A DNA stretch of 64,000 nucleotides from UBA4416 sp040387555 (GTDB lineage: Bacteria > Bacteroidota > Bacteroidia > B-17B0 > Aurantibacillaceae), in NCBI GenBank assembly GCA_040387555.1, contig JAZKDO010000003.1, positions 496,001 through 560,000 on the forward strand. The letters are read 5' to 3'. The notes under the pieces are model-generated. The model was not told where the DNA came from and ran no database searches. It saw only the letters and a program-made list of their open reading frames with translations. Positions 42,717-52,098 of this stretch are shown here, piece after piece (position 1 is the first letter of the stretch; each line of letters opens with the position of its first letter). The position numbers and the translations under genes are program-made.

Positions 42717-45700
42717 ATGAAGAAGTTGAGTTTGTTCGCAAAGCTTTTGCCTTTGTTGTTCTTGTTTTGTTTTTCTGAAGGGTGGGGGCAGGCTTCTCTT
42801 CCATTATCAAGAACTGCGTGGGGTACAGAACCGACTGGATGGACAAACTCAGGATGTACACAGAGAACTACTGTATTTGCCTGTTCTGGAAATGACGGGA
42901 CTACTTTCGATACAAATGGTGATTCTAGAACCATTTTTTTTGGCTCAGCTCCGGACCAATTAGTTTTTAAATTAAAAAGTAGTAGTATGTCTGGCGCATC
43001 CTCCTTGTTAGTTCAAGAGTCTGTTGACGGATCAACCTGGTCAAATATTGGTACTTATGGCACCGCAGGTGGCGCCACGGCAATAGCTGATTGTGGAAAT
43101 ATTACAATTACTTTGAATTGTCTTTCCAGGTATATAAAGTGGACCTACACAAAAGGTTCTGGTAATTGTGATATGGATGATGTATCAATATCTTCTTTTG
43201 TTGGATCATGTGGCGGTTGTACTACACCCGCAACCCCTCCTGCTCCGACAGCTGCAGCTAATCCGGCATGTTCAATCGGAACATTAAGCGTTGGTGCTAG
43301 CACAGTATCTGGAGTTACCTGGTATTGGCAAACAAGTGCATCCGGAACTTCTACAACACAGTCCACTTCTTCAACTTACACAACGGCCTCAACTTCCACT
43401 GTATATGTAAGGGCTCAAGATAATACAGGCTTGTGTTGGTCTACTAACAGTTCGAGCCTTGCGATTACGGTTAACGCATCGCCAAGTGTAACATTAGCTC
43501 CAGTTAGTAAAACGGTTTGTGAAGGAACAACCGCGACTTTCACCGCCTCAGCAAGTGGTACAACTCCGATCTATCAATGGCAGCAGAATAATGGTAGTGG
43601 CTTCACGGATATTGTTAGCGCGACGTCTAAAACATTGACTCTATCTTCAGTTTCTCTCTCAATGAATAGCTATTCATATCAATGTGTTATTTCTGTTGCA
43701 GGATGTAGTACTATATCAACTACACCGGTGGCACTTATAGTTATTAGTACTCCTGCAATGCCGCCCGTTCCCACTACAGCTATCGCAAATCCATCATGTG
43801 GTAGTAATACAGTTGTTGCAATGACGAGTACCGTATCCGGTGTGAATTGGTATTGGGAAGCAACATCTGCATCTACCTCAACTGCTAATAGCACAAGTAC
43901 GCAAACTGTTATAGCATCAACAAGTACGGTTTATGCAAAAGCAATTAGCGCGGTAGCCGCTTGTGCTTCTCCCGCCAGTTCACTGGTTGCAACTATTGGA
44001 ACACAAGTGACATTAACAGGTGCAGCACAGGTCAAAGATATATGTTTAGGTTCATCTACTACTTTTACGTCGAGTGGTTCCGGAACAGCAAGTAAATACT
44101 GGCAGTATAGTTCTGATGGTGGGGCGACATATACTGTTGTAAGTGTAGATGGTGTGCATACAGGTACTAATAACGCGACTTTAAATTTAAATGCACCCCC
44201 TCCGAGTTTAAATGGCTTTTTGTATCAAATGGTTGTGAATGAGCCTGGGTGCTCATTGGTAACAAGCGCAACGTCGACGTTAAATATATATACTGTTCCT
44301 TCTGCGCCTCCTACACCAAGCGTTATCGCAACTTGTAATATGGCAGTGATCTCAGAAACGATCGTTGCATTACCGCCTGCGGGAGTTACTTGGTATTGGG
44401 CAAGTAATGTTACTGCTCCGACTTCTTTTACTTCGGCCGCTACCGATTACAGTACAACTTCATCGGGAACAGTTTATATAAGGGCAAAAAACGATTTAGC
44501 GGCCTGTTGGAATAGTACCGGAACAACTAATTCGGTTGTTGTTAACGTTGTTAAATCACAAACTATTATTACACAGCCTACTAATACGACAGTTTGTCAA
44601 GGTTCAAGTACGAGCGTTTCTGTTTCTATTAACACTGCCTCTACAGATCCGCTGACTTTTCAATGGCAGGAGTATGATGGTTCAGTATTTAACAACCTTG
44701 CTGCAAATCCGCCCTATTCATTTACTAATAGCACGTACACAAGTAAATTAAATATAGGAAATACCTTAAGTATAGGAACCCATACTTATCAATGCATCGT
44801 TAGTAATGCCTGTGGAACACTCACAAGCAATATTGTTACAGTTGCCACTACTACAGCACCCGTAAATGACCTTTGTTCAAATTCAAGCCCAATCGTTATT
44901 GACGCAGCGCCAGTAAGCGGAAATTTAAATTGTGCAGGTCCAACATCTGGATTAGCAAATGCTTCTACCAAAAATGATGTATGGTATGCATTCACACCTA
45001 CATGTACCGCGACACATACGGTAGCGATGACATTTACTACAACAGGTGTAGATTATGATTTATACGTCTATACTACAGGATCTTGTCCTTCAAGTGGGAG
45101 TGCCGGTTATATCTCCAATGGAACCACCACGGTCGAAACGATTTCTCAGACTTTTACAAGTGGTGTGACTTATTATGTTAGAGTATTAGATTTTAACAAC
45201 AATGGAGGAACATTCTCTATAAGTGTAATATCAAATTGTGGTCCTCCCCACACCGTAACTTTTGATGCCAACGGCGGTTTAGGTTCTATGAGTAACCAAA
45301 CGGCAAATTCAGCCACCAATTTAACAGCAAATGCGTTTACGAATAGTGGTTGTACTTTTGTAAACTGGAACGATTCTGCCAATGCTAATGGAAGTTCATA
45401 TGGTAATTCAGCAATTTATAGCTTTACAACAGACATAACTTTATATGCACAATGGAATTGCTCAAGCGGAGGAGGCGCTGCCGGGTGCCCTTACCTGGTA
45501 TCTGCTGTAGTTAATGCGTGCGGTGGTAGCTGCAACACCGAAGGTAAAAATGAAATGGTCGTAATGAATACAGGAACTTATTCCATTTCTGTAAATAGCA
45601 CAAATATTAATTTATATTATAGCGGAGGTAGTAACCATTATTTCACAAATTCTTTTGCAGCATCTTCAGGAACAGTAATCTCTAATTTGAATACGCTAGT

Positions 45701-46616
45701 GGCTACTGGAGGATGTACAAATACACCCTTTGTTTTTGTCCCAAATGGAGGAACAATTCCGGCAAATAGTACTTATTTAATATTAAATAATAATTCATGT
45801 TTCAACGGAGATTTTTCTGCTTATTGCAATACAGGTCCTATTTATGTAATTATTAGTACTGATGTAGATTGGTCTATTAGTGGCTATTTTGGCAATAACA
45901 GTACGCCACGCTATTTTAGAACAGATTTCAGTAATGTCAATGCGGGTTGTGGATTGACTACCTACAATTATAATAGTGCTTCTACTTTTAGCTTTACTAG
46001 TGATGGTGCGTCAGTAGTTTTTAATGGAACTTCACCCAGTTACGTCAATGGAACTGGAAATTGTGCCCCTAATATTCTTATCCTCCCAATTGAACTCTTA
46101 GATTTTTATGGAACCCAAAATGGTTCTTCGAATGATCTTATATGGAAAGTGGCTTCTGAAAAAAATGTCTCACACTACATTATTGAAAAAAGTGAAGACG
46201 GTTTTAATTTCAATGAATTGACTCGTGTCAATGCTATTGGTGCTGAAGGTAATCTTTTGACGTATTCTTGTGAAGATCCTGATCCTCTTTCCGGAGTAAC
46301 CTATTATCGATTAAGCACACTGGAGAAAAATCAGAAAATTAATCATTATAGAATTATAGATCTGGATAGAGGTAATAAAGATTGGAAATCATTGATTTAT
46401 CAACTGAATGATCAATTGTTTGTGGAATGGAAAAATTATGTTCCCAAGAACGCATCTATTACTTTATTCGATTTATCAGGAAAGCAATTGGCTGATCAAA
46501 ATGTGTTACAAGCTCAAACGAAAATAAGTATTGATGGTTTTGCAAATGGCATTTATTTTATAAAAATAAGTACTCCATATAAAACGGAGAATATTAAAAT
46601 CGTTATTCAGAAATAA
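42717..46616 (+). CDS. Large multidomain T9SS type A secreted protein
   Basis: About 1299 residues from the ATG at 42717 (MKKLSLFAKLLPLLFLFCFSEGWGQ signal peptide); another in-frame ATG lies 18 bases upstream. Domains in order: an N-terminal beta-sandwich (about 25-165); repeated Ig-like modules (PSVTLAPVSKTVCEGTTATFTA; SQTIITQPTNTTVCQGSS); a pre-peptidase C-like domain at about 725-815 (NDVWYAFTPTCTATHTVAMTF..DYDLYVY); an InlB/Flg_new-type repeat (VTFDANGGLGSMSNQTAN ... ITLYAQW) at about 820-890; a lamin-tail-like domain (EGKNEMVVMNTGTYSISV) at about 905-1085; then the LPIELLDFYG linker region and a T9SS type A sorting domain ending KIVIQK. It is surface or extracellular; no catalytic site is visible. 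Its leader contains the tandem RNA motif. Confidence 0.85.
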   Translation: MKKLSLFAKLLPLLFLFCFSEGWGQASLPLSRTAWGTEPTGWTNSGCTQRTTVFACSGNDGTTFDTNGDSRTIFFGSAPDQLVFKLKSSSMSGASSLLVQESVDGSTWSNIGTYGTAGGATAIADCGNITITLNCLSRYIKWTYTKGSGNCDMDDVSISSFVGSCGGCTTPATPPAPTAAANPACSIGTLSVGASTVSGVTWYWQTSASGTSTTQSTSSTYTTASTSTVYVRAQDNTGLCWSTNSSSLAITVNASPSVTLAPVSKTVCEGTTATFTASASGTTPIYQWQQNNGSGFTDIVSATSKTLTLSSVSLSMNSYSYQCVISVAGCSTISTTPVALIVISTPAMPPVPTTAIANPSCGSNTVVAMTSTVSGVNWYWEATSASTSTANSTSTQTVIASTSTVYAKAISAVAACASPASSLVATIGTQVTLTGAAQVKDICLGSSTTFTSSGSGTASKYWQYSSDGGATYTVVSVDGVHTGTNNATLNLNAPPPSLNGFLYQMVVNEPGCSLVTSATSTLNIYTVPSAPPTPSVIATCNMAVISETIVALPPAGVTWYWASNVTAPTSFTSAATDYSTTSSGTVYIRAKNDLAACWNSTGTTNSVVVNVVKSQTIITQPTNTTVCQGSSTSVSVSINTASTDPLTFQWQEYDGSVFNNLAANPPYSFTNSTYTSKLNIGNTLSIGTHTYQCIVSNACGTLTSNIVTVATTTAPVNDLCSNSSPIVIDAAPVSGNLNCAGPTSGLANASTKNDVWYAFTPTCTATHTVAMTFTTTGVDYDLYVYTTGSCPSSGSAGYISNGTTTVETISQTFTSGVTYYVRVLDFNNNGGTFSISVISNCGPPHTVTFDANGGLGSMSNQTANSATNLTANAFTNSGCTFVNWNDSANANGSSYGNSAIYSFTTDITLYAQWNCSSGGGAAGCPYLVSAVVNACGGSCNTEGKNEMVVMNTGTYSISVNSTNINLYYSGGSNHYFTNSFAASSGTVISNLNTLVATGGCTNTPFVFVPNGGTIPANSTYLILNNNSCFNGDFSAYCNTGPIYVIISTDVDWSISGYFGNNSTPRYFRTDFSNVNAGCGLTTYNYNSASTFSFTSDGASVVFNGTSPSYVNGTGNCAPNILILPIELLDFYGTQNGSSNDLIWKVASEKNVSHYIIEKSEDGFNFNELTRVNAIGAEGNLLTYSCEDPDPLSGVTYYRLSTLEKNQKINHYRIIDLDRGNKDWKSLIYQLNDQLFVEWKNYVPKNASITLFDLSGKQLADQNVLQAQTKISIDGFANGIYFIKISTPYKTENIKIVIQK

Positions 46617-46657
46617 AATATATGCCTTCCCAGTTAAAATCTTTTTAATTTCACTCC

Positions 46658-49600
46658 ATGAAACGTTTTATTCTATTTACAGTTTTTAGCTTTCTGATGT
46701 TGCACTTTCGTGCGCAGACAATTATTATGAATGAAGTCTCTAATGGGCCCACGGGTAATCAGGAGTACGTGGAGTTTGTAGTTGTAAGTAATACGGTAAC
46801 TTATAACTGTAATAATACTACGCCGCCATGTATTGATATACGAGGATGGATTTTTGATGATAATAGTGGATTACACGGTGGTACCAGTGGAACCGGTGTT
46901 GCTGCAGGTGCTATTCGATTTTCGCAGAATGCAATATGGCAGTGTATTCCTTTAGGAACGATCATTTTAATTTATAATAATCTGGATAGGAACCCGGCTA
47001 TTCCACCAGATGATTTATCAATGGCCGATGGGAATTGCAAGATAATAGCCCCCGTTAACAGCCCTAATTTGTTTGAAACCAATACGACAACTCCTGGTGC
47101 TGTAGCTTGTTCTTATCCCCCAAGTGGGTGGACAGCTGTAGGCACCTGGTCTACAACGCTTTTAGCAAACTCGGGAGATTGCGCCAGAATTGTCAACCTG
47201 GCTGGCTGCGAGGTATTTTCAGTTTGTTATGGTACGGCCAATACAAATAACCTGATTTATTTTTCTGGAACTGGTGGTCAGAGTGTATATTACTTTAATG
47301 ATGTAGACCCTTCACAACAGAATAACTGGTCAATTGGAAGTGCATCATCTTCACCAGGGGATCAAACACCCGGAAGTCCAAATAATGCAGCAAACGCAGC
47401 TTTTATTTCGAAATTTAATAATGGATGTATGCCAATTACTCCATTAACCATAGGAACTCCCACGGCAGTTGCGTCTAGTGGATGTGGTTGTAATGGTTCT
47501 GCATCAGTTAGTTCTAGCGGGTCTATAGGTCCGTATACTTATCAATGGTTTGATTCAACTCCTCTCGCAATAGGGCAAACCTCTTCTACAGCTTCGGGTT
47601 TATGTCCTGGAGTTTATAAAGCAGTTATTACTTCTTACATTGGTTGTAAAGATTCTGTTTTCGTTACTATAAACTCATCGTCTGGTCCGTCGGTCACAGT
47701 AAATAGTGCAACCATATGTTCTGGTGCATCGGCTATATTGACAGCAACTCCATCTTCAAGCGGTGGAACCTATTCATGGACTCCCGGTGGGCAAACCACT
47801 CAAACTATTTCGGTGAATCCTGTAAGCGATGCCACTTATGCAGTTACTTACTCCATTAGCGGATGCGTCGTAACAAATAGTACAGTGGTGTATGTTAATC
47901 CATCACCAACATTAACAATTACTTCCACTTCGCCATCCTTGTGCGCTTCCGGACAATCTGCAACTTTATCTTTATCAGGAAGCATTGGGACTTGCAGCTG
48001 GAGCAATGGAAATAATGGCTCGTCGATATCTGTAAATACCCCGGGTGTTTACAGTGCTACTGTTATTACTGCAAGTTGTGGGAATACTCAAAGTACTTTT
48101 ACAATTGGCTCTCTTCCAGCTCCAAGCGTAACTATAAGCCCGTTTTCAGTTTCTCTATGCCCAGGGCAATCAGCAACTGTTCAGGCAAATACGAATACAG
48201 CAGTGACTTATTCATGGAGTACCGGTGCAACCACTAGTACTGTTGCTTTAAATTCTGCTGGAAATTACACTGTGGATGTTTTCAATAGTTGTGGAAGTGC
48301 CTCCTCTAATGTCAGCGTTTCTGTTTCATCAGTCCCAAGTTTATCGATAAGCTCATCAGCAGTTACAATATGTCAAAGCGGACAAACAGCTACTTTAACA
48401 GCTGTTGGGAGCACCGGAACTTATGCCTGGAGTAACGGCTCTACGGCCTCTACCACATCTATTTCATCTCCTGGTAATTATTCTGTCACGGTTAATGTGC
48501 CTGGGTGTGGAAATACCTCTGCTAATATTTCATTAGGTACTGCTCCTTTACCAAATGTATTTATTTTTCCACCACCCACAAGTTCGGTTTGTGCGGGAGG
48601 TAGCATTTTACTTAAAGCAAATTCTAATGAAAATAATTATCAATGGCCGGGCGGAGTTACAACAGATACATTCAGTGCCACTTCATCTCCCGTGGTTGTA
48701 ACAAGTACCAATGCCTGCGGAAGTTTACCGGCAACAATAGCATTGAACTTTGTTTCGCCACCAACTGTAACAATTAGTCCAAATACACTTACGTTGTGTT
48801 CAGGGCAAAGCGCCACCCTAGAAGCTAATGCAGATAATGCGACAACTTATGCATGGAGTAATGGAGCAACAACTTATACCACTGTCGTGAACAGTTCTGG
48901 TGTAGAGACAGTAACCGTTTCAAATGTGTGCGGCAGTACACCAGGTTCAATAACTATTTCTTCAGCCTCGCTTCCTGTTATAAATTTAACTTCAAGTGCA
49001 TATACAATTTGTCCCAACGAAACAGCAACGCTAACTGTTACCGGTGCCAGTGAACCTTATGCATGGTCTAACAGTTTAAGCACTGGGTCTATCGTAACAA
49101 CTAATGGCGGTATTGTTTCGGTTTCTAATACCAATATTTGTGGAACAGTTACAGAAACTATAAATATCGATGTACTTAATTTAAATGCGAGTATCATTGC
49201 CAATCCACAAAGTGGAACGGCGCCACTGATAGTTAATTTTACAAATAATAGTAGTGGAGGAAACAATTATTTGTGGGATTTCGGAAATGGCAATTCTGCG
49301 AACACACAAACTGCATCTATTCAGTCTTATTCAGTGGCGGGAACTTATACGGTTTATCTAACAGTAACAAATGGTTCTTGTTCTGATACGGATTTTCTGA
49401 TTATTAATGTATTAAAAGAGGAGCCATATTTAGTGGTTCCAAATGTATTTACACCTAATAATGATAGTGTTAATGATATATTCAAAATAACAGGATTTAA
49501 CATTGTTGATTTTAACTGTATAGTTTTCGATCGTTGGGGATTACAACTGTTTTCATGGAATGATATTAAAAAGGGATGGGATGGGAAAGTGAATGGTAAG

Positions 49601-49696
49601 GAAGCAACGGATGGAACTTATTTCTACATCATCAATGCAAAAGATATTGATAATAAAGAAATCAAGAAACAAGGAACTGTGACGTTATTTAAATAA
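46658..49696 (+). CDS. Large T9SS type B secreted protein (gliding-motility-associated C-terminal domain)
   Basis: The 1012-residue protein has a signal peptide (MKRFILFTVFSFLMLHFRAQ). An N-terminal lamin-tail-like domain follows (IIMNEVSNGPTGNQEYVEFVVV, about 21-255). Then come about seven Ig/PKD-like modules with the recurring C.G.SATL.A......YAWSNGA motif, and a PKD domain at about 842-910 (NPQSGTAPLIVNFTNNSSGGNNYLWDFGNGN). It ends in the CHU_C / T9SS type B domain: VPNVFTPNNDSVNDIFKI, VFDRWGLQLFSW, GWDGKVNGKEATDGTYFYI. Type B substrates include SprB and related adhesins. It follows the previous T9SS gene by 41 bases without a terminator, so cotranscription is likely. Its last 12 bases overlap the convergent GT9 gene. 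Confidence 0.88.
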   Translation: MKRFILFTVFSFLMLHFRAQTIIMNEVSNGPTGNQEYVEFVVVSNTVTYNCNNTTPPCIDIRGWIFDDNSGLHGGTSGTGVAAGAIRFSQNAIWQCIPLGTIILIYNNLDRNPAIPPDDLSMADGNCKIIAPVNSPNLFETNTTTPGAVACSYPPSGWTAVGTWSTTLLANSGDCARIVNLAGCEVFSVCYGTANTNNLIYFSGTGGQSVYYFNDVDPSQQNNWSIGSASSSPGDQTPGSPNNAANAAFISKFNNGCMPITPLTIGTPTAVASSGCGCNGSASVSSSGSIGPYTYQWFDSTPLAIGQTSSTASGLCPGVYKAVITSYIGCKDSVFVTINSSSGPSVTVNSATICSGASAILTATPSSSGGTYSWTPGGQTTQTISVNPVSDATYAVTYSISGCVVTNSTVVYVNPSPTLTITSTSPSLCASGQSATLSLSGSIGTCSWSNGNNGSSISVNTPGVYSATVITASCGNTQSTFTIGSLPAPSVTISPFSVSLCPGQSATVQANTNTAVTYSWSTGATTSTVALNSAGNYTVDVFNSCGSASSNVSVSVSSVPSLSISSSAVTICQSGQTATLTAVGSTGTYAWSNGSTASTTSISSPGNYSVTVNVPGCGNTSANISLGTAPLPNVFIFPPPTSSVCAGGSILLKANSNENNYQWPGGVTTDTFSATSSPVVVTSTNACGSLPATIALNFVSPPTVTISPNTLTLCSGQSATLEANADNATTYAWSNGATTYTTVVNSSGVETVTVSNVCGSTPGSITISSASLPVINLTSSAYTICPNETATLTVTGASEPYAWSNSLSTGSIVTTNGGIVSVSNTNICGTVTETINIDVLNLNASIIANPQSGTAPLIVNFTNNSSGGNNYLWDFGNGNSANTQTASIQSYSVAGTYTVYLTVTNGSCSDTDFLIINVLKEEPYLVVPNVFTPNNDSVNDIFKITGFNIVDFNCIVFDRWGLQLFSWNDIKKGWDGKVNGKEATDGTYFYIINAKDIDNKEIKKQGTVTLFK

Positions 49697-50665
49697 GGGT
49701 AATTTTATTTCTTTTGCACATCTGAAATGTCCTTCCGGACAATTTTTATATCCATGTAGTCCGCAAGGTTTACAATATAACCCCGAGACTTCAATAACTT
49801 TTGAATTATATGCTAAGGGATAAAATCCAAAGGAAGGAACCGTTGAACAAAAGAAAGCAGTTGTAGGAGCATTGCCCGCAGAAGCTAAATGTAAAGGTCC
49901 GCTGTCGTTTACGTAATTCATTTTAGCATGCTTCATTAATTCGCAGGATTCCAATAAGGATAATTCACCAGCTAAAATATGTATTGATGAATGTGAGCTT
50001 ATACTTTTAATTTCTTCACATAAATTTTTATCAGAAGGCCCTCCCAATAAATAAATAACTATTTCCTTAGGAATTGAATCACATAATTCAATCCATTTTT
50101 CTTTTGGCAATTGTTTGGTAAACCATACAGAAGAAGGAGCCATACAAACAAACGATGTAGATACCAACGGTTCTATTTTTGAAAATTGTTTAAAAGTCGG
50201 ATATAGTTTTGGTTTCGCAACTGTCTTATCTGTTATCGATTCAATCAAATCATTATAACGATCAATCTCATGCCTACCATCACCTATTTTGTGTTTTGAT
50301 TTATTGTCGAATAAAAATGAGAAAGGATTTTTATCGTAACCCGATGTATATCTTGCTTTTGAAAATGCTGTTAAAAACCCTGAGCTTGCATAACGATGAA
50401 GGTTAATAACGGTATCGAATTTTAGTTGACGAATTATTTTCAGTAGTTTGAATAAGCTTTTGTATTTCCCTTCCTGTTTGTTCCAAACTAAAGTTTGAGT
50501 AAGAATTGGATGTTCATGATATAAAGACTCATTTCCTTTTCTTACTAAAAGAGAGATTTTTGCCTCTGGGAAAAACGTATGTAATTTTTCAATAACAGAA
50601 GAAGCCAAAATGGCATCGCCAATAAAAGCAGTCTGTATAATAAGTATGTTTTTATGGTTTACCAA
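49685..50665 (-). CDS. Glycosyltransferase family 9 (heptosyltransferase-like)
   Basis: The 326-residue GT-B protein has N-terminal ILIIQTAFIGDAILASSVIEKLHTFFPEAKISLLVR and the C-terminal donor-binding block YVNDSGPLHLASAGNAPTTAFFCST, both typical of GT9 heptosyltransferases that build the LPS inner core. Donor identity is not proven. The only suitable start is TTG at 50663-50665, 2 bases after the dapD stop, so translation is probably coupled to dapD. A CxxC..C cluster near the end (GLYCKPCGLHGYKNCPEGHFRC) is present and may bind metal. Confidence 0.85.
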   Translation of the reverse strand: MVNHKNILIIQTAFIGDAILASSVIEKLHTFFPEAKISLLVRKGNESLYHEHPILTQTLVWNKQEGKYKSLFKLLKIIRQLKFDTVINLHRYASSGFLTAFSKARYTSGYDKNPFSFLFDNKSKHKIGDGRHEIDRYNDLIESITDKTVAKPKLYPTFKQFSKIEPLVSTSFVCMAPSSVWFTKQLPKEKWIELCDSIPKEIVIYLLGGPSDKNLCEEIKSISSHSSIHILAGELSLLESCELMKHAKMNYVNDSGPLHLASAGNAPTTAFFCSTVPSFGFYPLAYNSKVIEVSGLYCKPCGLHGYKNCPEGHFRCAKEIKLPLFK

Positions 50666-50667
50666 TG

Positions 50668-51477
50668 TTATACAGCTACATTATGTTCTCTTAAAGCATC
50701 ATTTAAGGACGTTTTAAGATCAGTACTGGCTTTACGTTTCCCGATGATTAACGCACAAGGTACCTGAAATTCACCGGCTGGAAATTGTTTGGTGTATGAA
50801 CCGGGAATGACAACACTTCGTTCTGGTACAAATCCTTTAGTTTCAATAGGTGTAGGACCAGTTACATCAATAATCTTTGTGGACATTGTCAAACAAACAT
50901 TAGCACCCAATACAGCTTCTTTGCCCACATGAACTCCCTCTACTACTATGCAACGGGACCCAATAAAACAATTGTCTTCAATAATTACTGGTGCAGCCTG
51001 AACAGGTTCAAGAACGCCGCCAATGCCAACGCCACCACTAAGGTGAACATGTTTGCCAATTTGCGCGCAACTACCAACAGTAGCCCAGGTATCCACCATA
51101 GTTCCTTCATCAACATACGCCCCAATATTCACAAAACTAGGCATCATGATCACTCCTTTTGAAATAAAGCTGCCATAACGGGCAATTGATCCGGGAACGG
51201 TTCTAACTCCCGCCTCGGCAAATTTGTTTTTTAATTTCATTTTATCATGAAATTCGAAAGGGCCAAGTTCCATCGTTTCCATTTGCTGTATAGGGAAATA
51301 GAGGATCACAGCCTTTTTTATCCAGTCATTCACCTGCCAGGTACCATCTGCCTTTGGCTCTGCAACACGAATTTTACCTTTATCCAGGTCTTCTATAATT
51401 TGTCTGATTACTTGCTGGTTAGAGGCATCTTTTAATAATTCCCTGTTGTCCCAAATGGATTCAATAGTACTTTGCAT
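50668..51477 (-). CDS. dapD: Tetrahydrodipicolinate N-succinyltransferase
   Basis: The 269-residue hexapeptide-repeat acyltransferase acts in the succinylase branch of lysine and diaminopimelate synthesis, converting tetrahydrodipicolinate with succinyl-CoA. The N-terminal helical domain (about 1-95, IESIWDNRELL, EPKADGTWQVNDWIKKAVILYFP) precedes the left-handed helix (VMMPSFVNIGAYVDEGTMVDTWATVGSCAQIGKHVHLSGGVGIGG). Length and the C-terminal RKASTDLKTSLNDALR fit DapD. It forms an operon with the GT9 gene and is divergent from the tRNA cluster. Confidence 0.96.
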   Translation of the reverse strand: MQSTIESIWDNRELLKDASNQQVIRQIIEDLDKGKIRVAEPKADGTWQVNDWIKKAVILYFPIQQMETMELGPFEFHDKMKLKNKFAEAGVRTVPGSIARYGSFISKGVIMMPSFVNIGAYVDEGTMVDTWATVGSCAQIGKHVHLSGGVGIGGVLEPVQAAPVIIEDNCFIGSRCIVVEGVHVGKEAVLGANVCLTMSTKIIDVTGPTPIETKGFVPERSVVIPGSYTKQFPAGEFQVPCALIIGKRKASTDLKTSLNDALREHNVAV

Positions 51478-51495
51478 AAAAATCGCTTAAAATTG

Positions 51496-51525
51496 TTTGC
51501 AATTTAACTAAAATAAGTATATTTG
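51496..51525 (+). promoter_or_regulatory. Promoter of the tRNA-Arg / tRNA-Met pair
   Basis: TTTG (51496-51499), an 18-base spacer and TATATTTG (51518-51525) are an excellent Bacteroidota promoter match. The tRNA-Arg begins 19 bases downstream. Confidence 0.8.
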
Positions 51526-51544
51526 CACTCCAATTTTTTGGATT

Positions 51545-51618
51545 GGTTGTGTAGCTCAACTGGATAGAGCATCTCACTACGGATGAGAAGGTTTGGGGTT
51601 CGAATCCCTACACGATCA
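51545..51618 (+). tRNA. tRNA-Arg (anticodon ACG)
   Basis: The 74-nt cloverleaf has acceptor GGTTGTG pairing with CACGATC (two G-T pairs), D arm AGCTCAACTGGATAGAGC, anticodon stem TCTCA/TGAGA around CTACGGA with anticodon ACG, and T arm with GGTTCGAATCC. Discriminator A; CCA is not encoded. It decodes CGN codons after adenosine deamination. Confidence 0.96.
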
Positions 51619-51622
51619 CATT

Positions 51623-51648
51623 AAAACCCTTTGAAAGCAGAGGGTTTT
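51623..51648 (+). terminator. Hairpin between the two tRNA genes
   Basis: AAAACCCT (51623-51630) pairs with AGGGTTTT (51641-51648), with T-rich sequence after it. It may be a partial terminator or a processing signal; the second tRNA begins 6 bases later and has no separate promoter in view. Confidence 0.55.
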
Positions 51649-51654
51649 GTTTTT

Positions 51655-51728
51655 GGTGAGGTAGCTCAGTTGGTTAGAGCATCGGATTCATAACCCGAAG
51701 GTCGGGAGTTCAAATCTCCTTCTCACTA
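51655..51728 (+). tRNA. tRNA-Met (anticodon CAT), elongator type
   Basis: The 74-nt cloverleaf has acceptor GGTGAGG with TCTCACT (closing G-T pair), D arm AGCTCAGTTGGTTAGAGC, anticodon stem TCGGA/CCCGA around TTCATAA with anticodon CAT, and T arm GGGAG/CTCCT. The absence of initiator features and the overall sequence suit elongator Met; an Ile2 tRNA (lysidine-modified CAT) cannot be wholly excluded. Confidence 0.93.
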
Positions 51729-51729
51729 C

Positions 51730-51760
51730 AAAGGTTGTTCTAATTGGAGCAACCTTTTTT
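51730..51760 (+). terminator. Terminator of the tRNA pair
   Basis: AAAGGTTGTTC (51730-51740) pairs with GAGCAACCTTT (51747-51757) and continues into T residues, directly after the tRNA-Met 3' end. Confidence 0.88.
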
Positions 51761-52098
51761 GTTTTAGATAATTAAGGCGGGAAAGGCAGGTTCATTTAAA
51801 AAAAATCTTTACTCCTTATTTTGGTTAATCTAGAAAAACGGCACCTATCATTTGTAACTTTAACTGGTTAAGTTGACGTCTTTATTAAATTTAGAAGTAC
51901 GGGTAGGCGATTTTCAATTTGTAGATGAGAGAAGAAAAATAGGTGTTCCTGCATTTTTTAAGCCTATAAAAATATAACTTCAGGCTAGTAAAAAATACGT
52001 ACTTTTATTTCTTCGACATTAGAAAAAAATAATGCAATTAAATTTGTTTAAATCAATACACTGCATAAATTTACAAGGTTTTTAAAACGATTATAAAA
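51761..52098. other. Intergenic region upstream of citrate synthase
   Basis: This 338-base stretch between the tRNA terminator and the citrate synthase gene holds no recognisable gene. Its last part carries the citrate synthase promoter (52043-52073). The rest is AT-rich without notable structure. Confidence 0.5.
52043..52073 (+). promoter_or_regulatory. Promoter of citrate synthase
   Basis: TTTG (52043-52046), a 19-base spacer and TAAATTTA (52066-52073) are one base from the full consensus. The ATG lies 25 bases downstream. Confidence 0.65.

Noticed and set aside
51655..51728. tRNA-Ile2 (CAT) instead of tRNA-Met
   Set aside because: The overall sequence fits elongator Met; Ile2 would need different identity bases. 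It remains a minor possibility.
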